From Pseudomonadota bacterium (GTDB lineage Bacteria; Pseudomonadota; Alphaproteobacteria; Sphingomonadales; Sphingomonadaceae): a DNA stretch of 10,523 bases. Location of the stretch: the NCBI GenBank assembly GCA_023445495.1, contig JAEXLC010000272.1, forward strand, positions 1 through 10,523, read 5' to 3'. The position numbers were made by a program, and so were the translations under genes. The notes under the pieces are model-generated. The model did not search any database and was not told the origin of the DNA. It saw nothing but the letters and a program-made list of their open reading frames with translations. Shown here one piece after another: positions 1 through 8,823 of the stretch (its first letter is position 1; each line of letters starts with the position of its first letter).

Positions 1-80
1 CGTCATCCCGGCGACAGCCGGGATCTCAGGCGATGGCGGGAAAGGAACCGCACGAGATCCCGGCTTCCGCCGGGATGACG
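1..80. repeat. Double-hairpin intergenic repeat, upstream of hut operon
   Basis: Two 27-base arms (1-27 and 54-80) are inverted copies of each other with two mismatches, and are bounded by CGTCA on the left and TGACG on the right. Each arm is also a hairpin by itself: ATCCCGGC and GCCGGGAT flank a 4-base loop (GACA on the left, TTCC on the right). The two mismatches between arms fall in those loops. A 26-base spacer separates the arms. The element touches the window edge, so it may extend further left. Dispersed elements starting CGTCATCCCGGC are familiar from sphingomonad and other proteobacterial intergenic regions; that link is from memory, not a search. A second element of the same layout lies at 5389-5476. 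Confidence 0.85.
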
Positions 81-81
81 A

Positions 82-109
82 TTGATCGCGCATTATGTCT
101 AGACATAAC
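82..109 (+). promoter_or_regulatory. Candidate hut operon promoter
   Basis: TTGATC at 82-87 (4 of 6 matches to TTGACA) and CATAAC at 104-109 (4 of 6 to TATAAT) are separated by 16 bases. Transcription would begin near 115-117, leaving a short leader before the hutI start at 135. The HutC-like palindrome at 93-108 fills the space between the two boxes, the position expected for a repressor that blocks RNA polymerase. The boxes are weak matches, so the promoter is inferred mainly from its agreement with the operator. Confidence 0.4.
93..108. promoter_or_regulatory. Putative HutC (GntR-family) operator
   Basis: TTATGTCTAGACATAA is a perfect 16-base palindrome, much more AT-rich than its surroundings. 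Its centre GTCTAGAC fits GT-N-TA-N-AC, the operator pattern known for the HutC subfamily of GntR repressors. It stands 26 bases before the first gene of a hut operon, which is where HutC acts in other proteobacteria, with urocanate as the known inducer. The hutC gene is not in this window, so the regulator is inferred. Confidence 0.75.
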
Positions 110-134
110 TCAAGCCACAGGCAAGGATGCGCGC

Positions 135-1328
135 ATGGATCGACTCTGGACCAACGCACGGATCGCGACGATGGCCGAGCCCGGCATGGGCGTGGTCGAA
201 CGGGGCGCGGTGGCGGCCCGGAACGGCCGGATCGCCTGGGTCGGGCCGGCAAGCGAAGCCCCCGCCGCTGCCGAGACGATCGATTGCGAAGGCCGCTGGA
301 TCACTCCCGGGCTGATCGATTGCCACACGCATCTGGTCCATGGCGGCGACCGCGCGCAGGAGTTCGAGCTAAGGCTGCAGGGTGCCAGCTATGAGGCGAT
401 CGCCCGCGCCGGCGGCGGGATCGTCTCGACGATGCGCGCCACCCGCGCAGCCAGCGAGGCGGAGCTGGTCGCCAGCGCCCTGCCCCGGCTCGACGCGCTG
501 ATCGCCGAGGGCGCGACCACGGTCGAGGTGAAGTCGGGCTATGGCCTGTCGCTCAGCGACGAGCTGAAGATGCTCCGCGCCGCTCGGGGGCTGGTCCGCG
601 AACGCCCGATACGGATCGCGACGACCTTCCTCGGCGCGCATGCCCTGCCGCCTGAATATGCCGACGACCGCGCCGGCTATGTCGACCTGGTCTGCGACGC
701 GATGATCCCGGCGCTGGGCGATCTTGCAGATGCGGTCGATGCGTTCTGCGAGGGGATCGGCTTCACCCCCGACGAAACCCGCCGCGTGTTCGAGGCCGCC
801 AAGGCACAGGGCCTGCGCGTGAAGCTCCATGCCGAGCAGCTTTCCAACCAGCACGGCGCGGCACTGGCGGCTTCGTACGATGCACTGTCGGCCGATCATC
901 TCGAATACCTCGATGACGCAGGCATCGCGGCGATGGCCCGCGCCGGCACGGTCGCGACCCTGCTGCCGGGCGCCTATTACTTCGTCCGCGAGACCAGATT
1001 GCCGCCGATCCAGGCACTGCGCGACGCCGGCGTGGGAATCGCGCTGGCGACCGACTGCAACCCCGGCACCTCGCCGCTCACCAGCCTGCTGCTCGTGATG
1101 AACATGGGCGCGACGCTGTTCCGCCTCACGGTCGAGGAATGCCTGGCCGGCGTCACCCGTGAGGCGGCGCGGGCGCTGGGGCTTCAAACCGAAATCGGCA
1201 CGATCGAGCCCGGCAAGTCCTGCGATCTCGCGATCTGGGACGTCGAGCGACCGGCCGAGCTTGTCTATCGCATGGGGCTGAACCCGCTCCATGCCCGAGT
1301 CTTCAAAGGTATCTGGAAGGGCGTATGA
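135..1328 (+). CDS. hutI: Imidazolonepropionase HutI
   Basis: Third step of histidine breakdown: hydrolyses 4-imidazolone-5-propanoate to N-formimino-glutamate in the cytoplasm. The 397-residue product is the usual length for the family and shows the metal-dependent amidohydrolase pattern: DCHTH with H64 and H66, H232 in KLHAEQ, H255 in SADHLEY and D307 in ATDCNPGTSP. The frame is open back to position 33, but I chose the ATG at 135. AAGGA at 123-127 precedes it by 7 bases, the protein then begins MDRLWTNARI as HutI proteins do, and the earlier ATG codons lie in the repeat or upstream of the operator. It is the first gene of the operon and its last four bases overlap hutH (ATGA). HutF belongs to the same superfamily, but the length and N-terminus fit HutI. 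Confidence 0.96.
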   Translation: MDRLWTNARIATMAEPGMGVVERGAVAARNGRIAWVGPASEAPAAAETIDCEGRWITPGLIDCHTHLVHGGDRAQEFELRLQGASYEAIARAGGGIVSTMRATRAASEAELVASALPRLDALIAEGATTVEVKSGYGLSLSDELKMLRAARGLVRERPIRIATTFLGAHALPPEYADDRAGYVDLVCDAMIPALGDLADAVDAFCEGIGFTPDETRRVFEAAKAQGLRVKLHAEQLSNQHGAALAASYDALSADHLEYLDDAGIAAMARAGTVATLLPGAYYFVRETRLPPIQALRDAGVGIALATDCNPGTSPLTSLLLVMNMGATLFRLTVEECLAGVTREAARALGLQTEIGTIEPGKSCDLAIWDVERPAELVYRMGLNPLHARVFKGIWKGV

Positions 1329-2854
1329 CCGAAATCCTGCTGATCCCCGGCGACGTGCCGCTGGCCGAATGGCGCGCGATCTGGCGCGGCGCGATGCCCA
1401 GGCTCGATCCCGCCAGCGCCCCGCGCATCGCCGAGAGTGCCGCCGCAGTGGCGCGCATCCTCGCGCATGGCGAACCGGTCTATGGGATCAACACCGGCTT
1501 TGGGAAGCTCGCCAGCGTCAAGATCGAGGCCGAGGACCTCGCCACGCTCCAGCGCAACATCGTGCTGAGCCACGCCGCCGGCATCGGCGCGCCCTCGCCC
1601 GCCCCGGTCGTCCGGCTGATGATGGCGCTCAAGCTCGCCAGCCTCGCCCAGGGCGCCTCGGGCGTGCAGCCCGCCACCGTCGAACTGCTCGAAGCAATGC
1701 TCGCCAGGGGCCTCACCCCGGTCGTACCCAGCCAGGGTTCGGTCGGTGCCAGCGGCGACCTTGCTCCGCTCTCGCATATGGCCGCGACGATGATCGGCGT
1801 CGGCGCGATCGAAGTGGATGGCCGCGTGCTATCCGCCGAACAGGCGCTCGCCGAAGCCGGACTCGCCCCGGTGACGCTCGGCCCCAAGGAAGGGCTGGCG
1901 CTGCTCAACGGCACCCAATTCTCCACCGCCAATGCCCTTGCCGGCCTGTTCGAGACCGAAACCCTGTTCCAGGCGGCGCTGGTCACCGGTGCGCTCTCGA
2001 CCGAGGCAGCTAAGGGTACCGACGCGCCCTTCGATCCGCGCATCCACCAGCTGCGCCGCCATCCCGGCCAGATCGCCGTGGGCGAGACGCTGCGCACGCT
2101 GATGGCCGGCTCCGCGATCCGCGCCTCGCACCGCGACGACGATCCGCGCGTCCAGGACCCCTATTGCCTGCGCTGCCAGCCCCAGGTGATGGGCGCGGTG
2201 CTCGACCTGCTCCGCCAGGCCGGCACGACGTTGGAGACCGAGGCGAACGGTGTCAGCGACAATCCGCTGATCTTCCCCGAGACCGACGAGGCGCTGTCAG
2301 GCGGCAACTTCCACGCCGAGCCCGTTGCCTTCGCAGCCGACATGATCGCGCTGGCCATCTGCGAGATCGGCTCGATCGCCGAGCGCCGGATCGCGATGCT
2401 GGTCGATCCCGCTTTGTCGAACCTGCCCGCCTTCCTCACCCCACGGCCCGGGCTCAACTCGGGCTTCATGATCCCCCAGGTGACCGCCGCCGCGCTCGTC
2501 TCCGAGAACAAGCAGCGCGCCACCCCGGCCAGCGTCGATTCGATCCCGACCTCGGCCAATCAGGAAGACCATGTCTCGATGGCCGCGCACGGCGCCCGCC
2601 GCCTGCTCGACATGGCGGCGAACTGCGCCGGGGTGATCGGCATCGAGCTGTTAGCGGCCGCGCAAGGTTGCGACTTCCATGCCGGGCTCACCTCCTCGGA
2701 AGCGCTCGAGCGCGTCCGCGCACGCCTTCGCCAGGATGTGCCGACGCTCGACCATGACCGGCACTTCCACCCCGATATCGAAGCCGCGACCGCCCTGGTC
2801 CGGGCCGGCGCGGTGGCCGAGGCGGCGGCGATCGCGCTGCCGGGGGTCGCATGA
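1325..2854 (+). CDS. hutH: Histidine ammonia-lyase HutH
   Basis: First step of the pathway: non-oxidative removal of ammonia from L-histidine to give trans-urocanate, by a cytoplasmic homotetramer in known members. The 509-residue protein has the GSVGASGDLAPLSH motif, in which A142-S143-G144 cyclise to the MIO electrophile. Y53 in VYGINTGFG and E414 in SANQEDHVSM fall at exactly the residue numbers of the catalytic Tyr53 and Glu414 of the Pseudomonas putida enzyme. The start ATG overlaps the hutI stop and the stop overlaps the hutG start, so translation is probably coupled along the operon. The family also contains phenylalanine and tyrosine ammonia-lyases, but the hut context makes histidine the clear substrate. 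Confidence 0.98.
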   Translation: MTEILLIPGDVPLAEWRAIWRGAMPRLDPASAPRIAESAAAVARILAHGEPVYGINTGFGKLASVKIEAEDLATLQRNIVLSHAAGIGAPSPAPVVRLMMALKLASLAQGASGVQPATVELLEAMLARGLTPVVPSQGSVGASGDLAPLSHMAATMIGVGAIEVDGRVLSAEQALAEAGLAPVTLGPKEGLALLNGTQFSTANALAGLFETETLFQAALVTGALSTEAAKGTDAPFDPRIHQLRRHPGQIAVGETLRTLMAGSAIRASHRDDDPRVQDPYCLRCQPQVMGAVLDLLRQAGTTLETEANGVSDNPLIFPETDEALSGGNFHAEPVAFAADMIALAICEIGSIAERRIAMLVDPALSNLPAFLTPRPGLNSGFMIPQVTAAALVSENKQRATPASVDSIPTSANQEDHVSMAAHGARRLLDMAANCAGVIGIELLAAAQGCDFHAGLTSSEALERVRARLRQDVPTLDHDRHFHPDIEAATALVRAGAVAEAAAIALPGVA

Positions 2855-3659
2855 GCTGGCTGGAGATCCATCGCGGCGAGGCGCCGCTGATCGTCGCTTT
2901 CCCGCATACCGGGACGGATCTCCTTCATGATCTGAAGAACCGGTTCGTCTCGCCCTGGCTGGCGACCAAGGATGCGGACTGGTGGATCCACCAGCTCTAC
3001 GACTTCGCCGCCGGGCTGGGCGCCACGACGATCCGCACCACCATCTCCCGCAGCGTGATCGATGTGAACCGCGACCCTTCGGGCGCCTCGCTCTACCCGG
3101 GGCAGGCGACGACTGAGCTGTGCCCGACCACCACCTTCGACGGCGTTCCCCTGTACCGTGATGACGTGCCCGACGCCGCGAACATCGCCTGGCGGCGCGA
3201 GCATTATTTCGATCCCTATCACGCCGCGATCGAAGCCGAGATCGCCCGCCTCCGCGCGATCCACCCCAGGGTCGTTCTCTACGACGCGCATTCGATCCGC
3301 AGCCATGTCCCCCGGCTGTTCGATGGCGAACTGCCCCAGTTCAACATCGGCACCAATGGCGGCACCACCTGCGCCCCTGCCCTCGCCCGCGCGGTCGAAG
3401 CCGCCTGCGCCACCACAAACTGGAGCCAGGTCACCGACGGCCGTTTCCGCGGCGGCTGGACCACGCGCCACTATGGCCGCCCCGAGCAAGGCGTCCACGC
3501 CATCCAGATGGAACTGGCCTGCCGCGGCTATATCGACGAGCCCGAAGTCTTCGACGAAGCCCATTGGCCAACGCCCTATACCGACACTCGCGCCGCCCCG
3601 ATGCGCGCGGCGCTCACCGCCGTCCTCACCGCCTGCCTCGAATTCGCCGGAGCCCCGGA

Positions 3660-3663
<4 letters not shown>
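2851..3663 (+). CDS. hutG: N-formylglutamate deformylase HutG
   Basis: Last step of the five-step histidine route: hydrolyses N-formyl-L-glutamate to glutamate and formate. The 270-residue protein carries the marks of the N-formylglutamate amidohydrolase family: FPHTG at 17-21, SRSVIDVNRDPSG with D71, N73 and R74, ELCPTTTFDG, YDAHSIRS with H147, NIGTNGGTTC, and HYGRPEQGVHAIQMELACRGYI near the C-terminus. H19 and H147 are likely metal or catalytic residues, by analogy only. It is not the arginase-like formiminoglutamase that is also named HutG in enterobacteria. The pathway therefore needs a formiminoglutamate deiminase (HutF), which is absent here. ATGA overlaps link it to hutH upstream and hutU downstream. 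Confidence 0.94.
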
Positions 3664-5315
<1,652 letters not shown>

Positions 5316-5323
5316 GCGGTCCT

Positions 5324-5343
5324 TCTTTCCGGAAACGGAAAGA
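5324..5343 (+). terminator. Short hairpin just after hutU
   Basis: TCTTTCC and GGAAAGA form a perfect 7-bp stem with the 6-base loop GGAAAC, starting 8 bases after the hutU stop. The sequence after it (CTGGAGG) has no T-run, so it is not a classical intrinsic terminator. It may work with the stronger hairpin at 5347-5379 as the 3' end of the hut mRNA. Confidence 0.4.
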
Positions 5344-5346
5344 CTG

Positions 5347-5379
5347 GAGGCGGGTCGTGCTGCAACCACGGTCCGCCTC
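5347..5379 (+). terminator. Strong hairpin at 3' end of hut mRNA
   Basis: GAGGCGGGTCGTG pairs with CACGGTCCGCCTC around the 7-base loop CTGCAAC, a 13-bp stem including two adjacent G-U pairs (5354/5372 and 5355/5371). In RNA made from the minus strand these become A-C mismatches, so the structure favours the plus-strand transcript, that is the hut mRNA. No T-run follows on the plus strand. It could be a Rho-assisted terminator or an mRNA-stabilising 3' structure. Confidence 0.5.
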
Positions 5380-5388
5380 TGGCAACCC

Positions 5389-5476
5389 CGTCATGCTGAA
5401 CTTGTTTCAGCATCCAAGGAGCCGCGAGGGACCTCGCTGGTGGAGAATTGGACCCTGAAACAAGTTCAGGGTGACG
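5389..5476. repeat. Double-hairpin intergenic repeat between convergent genes
   Basis: Two 27-base arms, 5389-5415 and 5450-5476, are inverted copies with four mismatches, bounded by CGTCA and TGACG. Each arm folds alone: TGCTGAA/TTCAGCA on the left and ACCCTGAA/TTCAGGGT on the right, with 5-base loops. The four differences fall as two matched pairs, so both arms keep their hairpin although the sequence has changed. The 34-base spacer also contains CGAGG and CCTCG as a small inverted repeat. The design matches the element at 1-80. It lies between the 3' ends of hutU and the asparaginase-like gene and may act as a two-way transcript end. Confidence 0.85.
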
Positions 5477-5497
5477 ATGGAATGGAGAGGCTGGCTC

Positions 5498-5989
5498 TCA
5501 GATCTCCACGAAGCGCCCGGCTTCGCGGTCCTTCACCACCTTGCCCGCTTCGAACACGGTACCGTTCATCGTGATGTAGACCCCCGGCTGCGCGACCTGG
5601 ACGGTGGCGAAGGCCATGCCCAGGTTGAAGGTCGCATCGCTCTCGGCGAAGCGCGCGGGCGCCAGCGCGCCGACCAGCACAACGGTCTTCCCTTCGATCC
5701 CCGCAAGTGCCCTGGCAGTCTCGGTCATCGTGTCGGTGCCATGGGTGATGACGATGCGGCTGGCCGAAGACGCGGCGACCCGTTCGGCGATCGCCGCGCG
5801 GTCGGCGTCGTCCATCTCCAGGCTGTCCTTGCGCATCACTTCCTCGATCTCGAAGGGATGCAGCACCCGGCCCAGCTCGAACAGCCGCGTCACCATCGTG
5901 CCGACGATCGTGTACTGGCTCGATGCGTCGAAATACTGCTTGTCGATGGTGCCGCCGGTGGTGAGCACGAGAATGGGCTGCTGGGTCAT
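5498..5989 (-). CDS. Single-domain asparaginase-like protein
   Basis: The 163-residue product matches only the N-terminal domain of bacterial L-asparaginases, which are normally about 330 residues. Motifs in order are TTGGTID with T14, QYTIVG with Y26, RKDSLEM with S56 and THGTDTM with T85-D86. These correspond to E. coli asparaginase II residues T12, Y25, S58, T89 and D90. The region aligned with catalytic K162 (TVQVAQPGVYITMNG) has no lysine, and the C-terminal domain that completes a neighbour's active site is missing. The start is supported by AAGGGG five bases upstream (minus strand, 5995-6000). No signal peptide is seen, so it is probably cytoplasmic. Similar short asparaginase-domain proteins exist in other proteobacteria, as I recall, so this is probably a stand-alone family and not a recent truncation. 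Whether it hydrolyses asparagine is uncertain. It is transcribed towards hutU and away from the DUF2946 operon. Confidence 0.85.
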   Translation of the reverse strand: MTQQPILVLTTGGTIDKQYFDASSQYTIVGTMVTRLFELGRVLHPFEIEEVMRKDSLEMDDADRAAIAERVAASSASRIVITHGTDTMTETARALAGIEGKTVVLVGALAPARFAESDATFNLGMAFATVQVAQPGVYITMNGTVFEAGKVVKDREAGRFVEI

Positions 5990-6054
5990 GCGCGCCCCTT
6001 ACGCCGGTTCGCTCACCGGGGAAACCTGCGCGGTTGGACAAAATGCCCAGCCCG

Positions 6055-6072
6055 CCTGCGCGATTACGCAGG
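6055..6072. promoter_or_regulatory. Palindrome in divergent promoter region
   Basis: CCTGCG and CGCAGG are perfect inverted half-sites separated by CGATTA, in the 119-base gap between the divergent asparaginase-like and DUF2946 genes. A smaller inverted repeat, CCGGT/ACCGG, is at 6004-6019, and a 5-bp hairpin AGCCC/GGGCT is at 6081-6094. Any of these could be an operator or leader structure. I could not find convincing -35/-10 boxes or a recognisable Fur or CueR site in the gap. Confidence 0.3.
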
Positions 6073-6108
6073 TGACACGCAGCCCCGAAGGGCTTAGCCC
6101 GGTCGTCG

Positions 6109-6507
6109 ATGGGGGCATGGCGCGTCTTCCTGAAGCAGCATCGCTGGCTGGCATTGTGGCTGATCGCCGCGGCGCTGGCAGCGAAGGCGCTCGTTCCCGC
6201 CGGCTACATGCTCGGCGAAACCAGCGGCAAGACGCTGACCATGGTGATCTGCGACGGCAGCGGCCCGTCGACCATGACCGTCGACATCCCGATGGACCCC
6301 GATCACGCCAAGACGCCGGAAAGCGGCAAGCAGGATTGCGCCTGGTCGGGGCTCGGCCATGCGATGCTGGGCGGCGCCGACCCGATGCTGCTGCTCGCCG
6401 CGCTCGCCTTCCTGCTCGCGCTCGGCTTCGCGCCTGCCGCCACGCCGGCACCGCGCCGCCGCGCCTTTGCCCAGCCGCCTTCGCAAGGACCGCCTTCCCG
6501 CACCTGA
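6109..6507 (+). CDS. DUF2946-like small membrane protein
   Basis: A 132-residue protein with an N-terminal hydrophobic segment (about 13-35) ending in VPAGYML, a polar middle with C48 (MVICDG) and C77 (QDCAWSGLGHAM), and a second hydrophobic stretch at about 93-108. The positive N-terminus (R5, K9, R12) suggests an inner-membrane anchor, with the cysteine-bearing loop in the periplasm. This layout resembles DUF2946, a family of unknown function that I recall near TonB-dependent copper receptors; the assignment is by pattern only. The ATG at 6109 lacks a strong ribosome-binding site, but no other in-frame start fits the hydrophobic segment. It is followed after 33 bases by the TonB receptor, so the two are probably co-transcribed. 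It might assist metal handling; its function is not shown by the sequence. Confidence 0.7.
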   Translation: MGAWRVFLKQHRWLALWLIAAALAAKALVPAGYMLGETSGKTLTMVICDGSGPSTMTVDIPMDPDHAKTPESGKQDCAWSGLGHAMLGGADPMLLLAALAFLLALGFAPAATPAPRRRAFAQPPSQGPPSRT

Positions 6508-6533
6508 ACCCTTGGTCTTTCCTCGTTCAGGTG
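6501..6533 (+). promoter_or_regulatory. Hairpin covering stop codon and receptor RBS
   Basis: CACCTGAAC (6501-6509) and GTTCAGGTG (6525-6533) form a perfect 9-bp stem with a 15-base loop. The left arm contains the DUF2946 stop codon (6505-6507) and the right arm contains AGGTG (6529-6533), the only good ribosome-binding site for the receptor start at 6541. A ribosome finishing DUF2946 would open the left arm and release the site, as in translational coupling. TGTTTTC follows the stem, so a weak intrinsic terminator or attenuator is an alternative reading. Confidence 0.6.
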
Positions 6534-6540
6534 TGTTTTC

Positions 6541-8823
6541 ATGTCTTCTTGTCGTCGCGCGCGCATTGCCGCGCTGCCGCTGCTTTGCATTTCCGTCCCC
6601 GCCCTTGCCCAGCAGGCGCAGGACGAACCTTCCATCCTCGTGATCGGCCAGAAGGACGCGCCGATCAGCATCGATCCGCGCGGGCTCTCGGTGAGCCTGG
6701 GCGAGGCGCAGTTCGCCGGCGTCAACGCCCAGAATGTCGAGGACCTGATGAAATACGCGCCCGATTTCTTCGTGCGCAAACGCTATGCCGGGGACTCGAA
6801 CGGCGTGCCCGGCTTTCGCGGCACCCATTCGATGCAGAGCGCCCGCGCGCTGGTGATGGTCGACGGCTTCGTGGTGTCGAACTTCCTCGGTAACAGCTTC
6901 GCCTTCGCGCCCAAATGGGGCGTGGTCGGCCCGGGCGAGGTCGAGCAGTTCGACGTGGTCTACGGCCCCTATTCGGCGCGCTACGCGGGCAATTCGATGG
7001 GCGGCATCGTCAACATCACCACCCGCTCGCCGGAGAGGACCGAAGCCTTCGCGACCGTGCAGGGCCTGGCCGAACCCTATGACCAGTACGGCACCCATGC
7101 GACCTATTGGGGCTGGTCGGGCGAGGCGGGGCTTGGTTGGCGCCAGAAGGACGGGCCGTGGTCGGCGCGGCTTTCGGGCAGGCACTTCCGGAACGATGGC
7201 CAGCCGATGAGCTGGTACGGCCTGACCCCGGCGACCGGCGCGCCCGGCACCGTGGTGACCGGGGCGATCGTCGATCCGGGCCAGGCGATCCCCAACTCCC
7301 CGGGCCGGCCGACCAGCCCGATCTTCGCGGCGCAGAGCCCGGCGCGGACGACGCAGGACCAGGCCAAGCTGCGCATCGGCTATGACGGCGCCTCGGGCAT
7401 CACCGGCGAAGCGCTGCTCGCCTGGTGGCACAATGTCGACGCGCAATATGCGCCCGACTGCTATCTGCGCGACGCCACCGGCAACAAGGTCTGCGAAGGC
7501 CGGGTCACCACGCTCGGCCAGACCTGGACGGCCTCGGGCGCGCGCTGGTCGCGCACGGTGCGCGACGAGTTCCTCGCCGGCGGCAGGATCGCCGCGCCGC
7601 TCTCGCCGGACGTCACCGCCAGGCTCAACCTCTCGACCTACCAGGTCGCCCGCTCGGACGGCTTCACCTCGGCCAGCTGGACCGCCGGCGCGAGCAATGG
7701 CGCGGGCACGCTGGCGCGCCAGGGGCCGACCGGCTGGTACACCGCCGCGCTCTCGATCGATGGCAGCGCCGGCCCGTTTGCACTCGCCGGTGGCGTGAGC
7801 GCCAATCTCTACCAGACCGACCAGACCAACTACACGCTGCCGGTGTGGCGCGGCGATGGCGGACGCGCTTTCTCCACCCGCACCTACGGCAAGACCCGGC
7901 TCCTCGCCGGCTGGGCCGAGGGGCGGCTGCGTGCGGACGCGCTGGTCTTCACGCTCGGCGCACGGTTCGAGAGCTGGCGCGCGTTCGACGGCGGGCTCGG
8001 CCGGCTCGGAACCGGCGGCACCCCGGTCACCAATCGCTATGCCGCGCGCGGCGACACCGCGTTCGATCCGAAATTCTCGGTCGAATGGCAGGGCGGCGAT
8101 ACCAGCGTGCAGCTCAGCCTCGCGGAAGCGACGCGCTTTCCGACAGTGGGCGAGCTGTTCCAGGGCAGCCTCAACGGCGATGGCAGCTTCAACCAGAACA
8201 GCTTCGATCCCAAGCTCAAGCCCGAGCGCTCGCGCGACGCCAATCTGCTGGTCGCGCATGATTTCGGCCGGCTGAAGCTCACCGGATCGGCCTTCTGGCA
8301 ACGGGTGGAGGACACGATCTTCGCGTTCACCGGCTTCAACCAGAACGGGATCACCACGTCGAACTACAAGAATATCGACGTCACCCGCCAATATGGCCTC
8401 GAGCTGATCGCCGAGGCCCGCGATGTCGGCGTGCCCGGGCTGGACATCGATGCGAACGCCGCCTGGATCGACTCGAAGACGGTGCGCAACGACAGCGCGC
8501 CGGCGGCGGAGGGCGTGCAGTTCCCGCGCATCCCGCGCTGGCGGCTCAACGCCAATATCCGCTACGAGATCAGCCCGCGCCTGCTCGCCTCGCTCGGCAT
8601 GCGCTATGCCAGCCGTCCCAATACCGATCTGTTCGGCACCCAGCGCGGCGACACGTTCGGCTATACCTCGGAACTGTTCGCGCTCGATGCCAAGGTGAAC
8701 TGGAAGATGACCGACAATTTCCGGCTGAGCGCGGGCGTGGACAACCTCACCAACAACAAGGCCTGGGTGTACCACCCCTATCCGCAGCGCAGCTTCCTGG
8801 TCGAAGCCGGGTGGACGCTGTGA
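6541..8823 (+). CDS. TonB-dependent outer-membrane receptor
   Basis: The 760-residue protein is a gated outer-membrane channel powered by TonB-ExbBD. A signal peptide (CRRAR, then a hydrophobic core) ends at a likely cleavage after A23 (PALA|QQ). A TonB-box-like ILVIG follows near residues 31-36. The plug domain runs to about residue 165, with GVPGFRG, LVMVDGF, VEQFDVVYGPYSARYAGNSMGGIVNI and TRSPE. The rest is a beta-barrel that includes the typical late segments FPTVGELFQGS, LKPERSRDANL and VDNLTNNKAW. There is no N-terminal signalling domain. C307 and C318 may form a disulfide in an extracellular loop. The protein ends in Leu rather than the common terminal Phe or Trp. Substrate unknown: the PepSY partner suggests ferric siderophore and the DUF2946 partner suggests copper. 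The start follows AGGTG by 7 bases. Confidence 0.93.
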   Translation: MSSCRRARIAALPLLCISVPALAQQAQDEPSILVIGQKDAPISIDPRGLSVSLGEAQFAGVNAQNVEDLMKYAPDFFVRKRYAGDSNGVPGFRGTHSMQSARALVMVDGFVVSNFLGNSFAFAPKWGVVGPGEVEQFDVVYGPYSARYAGNSMGGIVNITTRSPERTEAFATVQGLAEPYDQYGTHATYWGWSGEAGLGWRQKDGPWSARLSGRHFRNDGQPMSWYGLTPATGAPGTVVTGAIVDPGQAIPNSPGRPTSPIFAAQSPARTTQDQAKLRIGYDGASGITGEALLAWWHNVDAQYAPDCYLRDATGNKVCEGRVTTLGQTWTASGARWSRTVRDEFLAGGRIAAPLSPDVTARLNLSTYQVARSDGFTSASWTAGASNGAGTLARQGPTGWYTAALSIDGSAGPFALAGGVSANLYQTDQTNYTLPVWRGDGGRAFSTRTYGKTRLLAGWAEGRLRADALVFTLGARFESWRAFDGGLGRLGTGGTPVTNRYAARGDTAFDPKFSVEWQGGDTSVQLSLAEATRFPTVGELFQGSLNGDGSFNQNSFDPKLKPERSRDANLLVAHDFGRLKLTGSAFWQRVEDTIFAFTGFNQNGITTSNYKNIDVTRQYGLELIAEARDVGVPGLDIDANAAWIDSKTVRNDSAPAAEGVQFPRIPRWRLNANIRYEISPRLLASLGMRYASRPNTDLFGTQRGDTFGYTSELFALDAKVNWKMTDNFRLSAGVDNLTNNKAWVYHPYPQRSFLVEAGWTL

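Noticed and set aside
33..134. N-terminal extension of HutI starting at ATG 33 or 75
   Set aside because: These codons lie in the repeat and upstream of the operator; the ATG at 135 has AAGGA at good spacing and gives the normal HutI N-terminus.
369..1292. 307-codon minus-strand frame opposite hutI, and a similar one at 2560-3564
   Set aside because: Both are GC-driven antisense frames with no recognisable domain or ribosome-binding site.
3564..3659. N-terminal extension of HutU inside hutG
   Set aside because: The residues are an arginine-rich out-of-frame reading of hutG; the ATG at 3660 matches the family start and the ATGA overlap pattern.
5416..5449. Possible gene or RNA in the repeat spacer between hutU and the asparaginase-like gene
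   Set aside because: No start codon with a ribosome-binding site and no coding pattern; hairpins and repeat explain the stretch.
6034..6067. Promoter using TTGGAC at 6034-6039 for the DUF2946 operon
   Set aside because: No acceptable -10 box occurs 16-18 bases downstream; GATTAC at 6062-6067 is too far away.
5604..6893. 429-codon plus-strand frame crossing the asparaginase-like, DUF2946 and receptor genes
   Set aside because: It runs antisense to one real gene and out of frame through two others, and its composition is not protein-like.
6094..8775. 893-codon open frame on the minus strand opposite the receptor gene
   Set aside because: It is a by-product of high GC and few stops. Its product is rich in Arg, Ala, Gly and Glu with no motif, while the plus strand codes for a clear TonB receptor.
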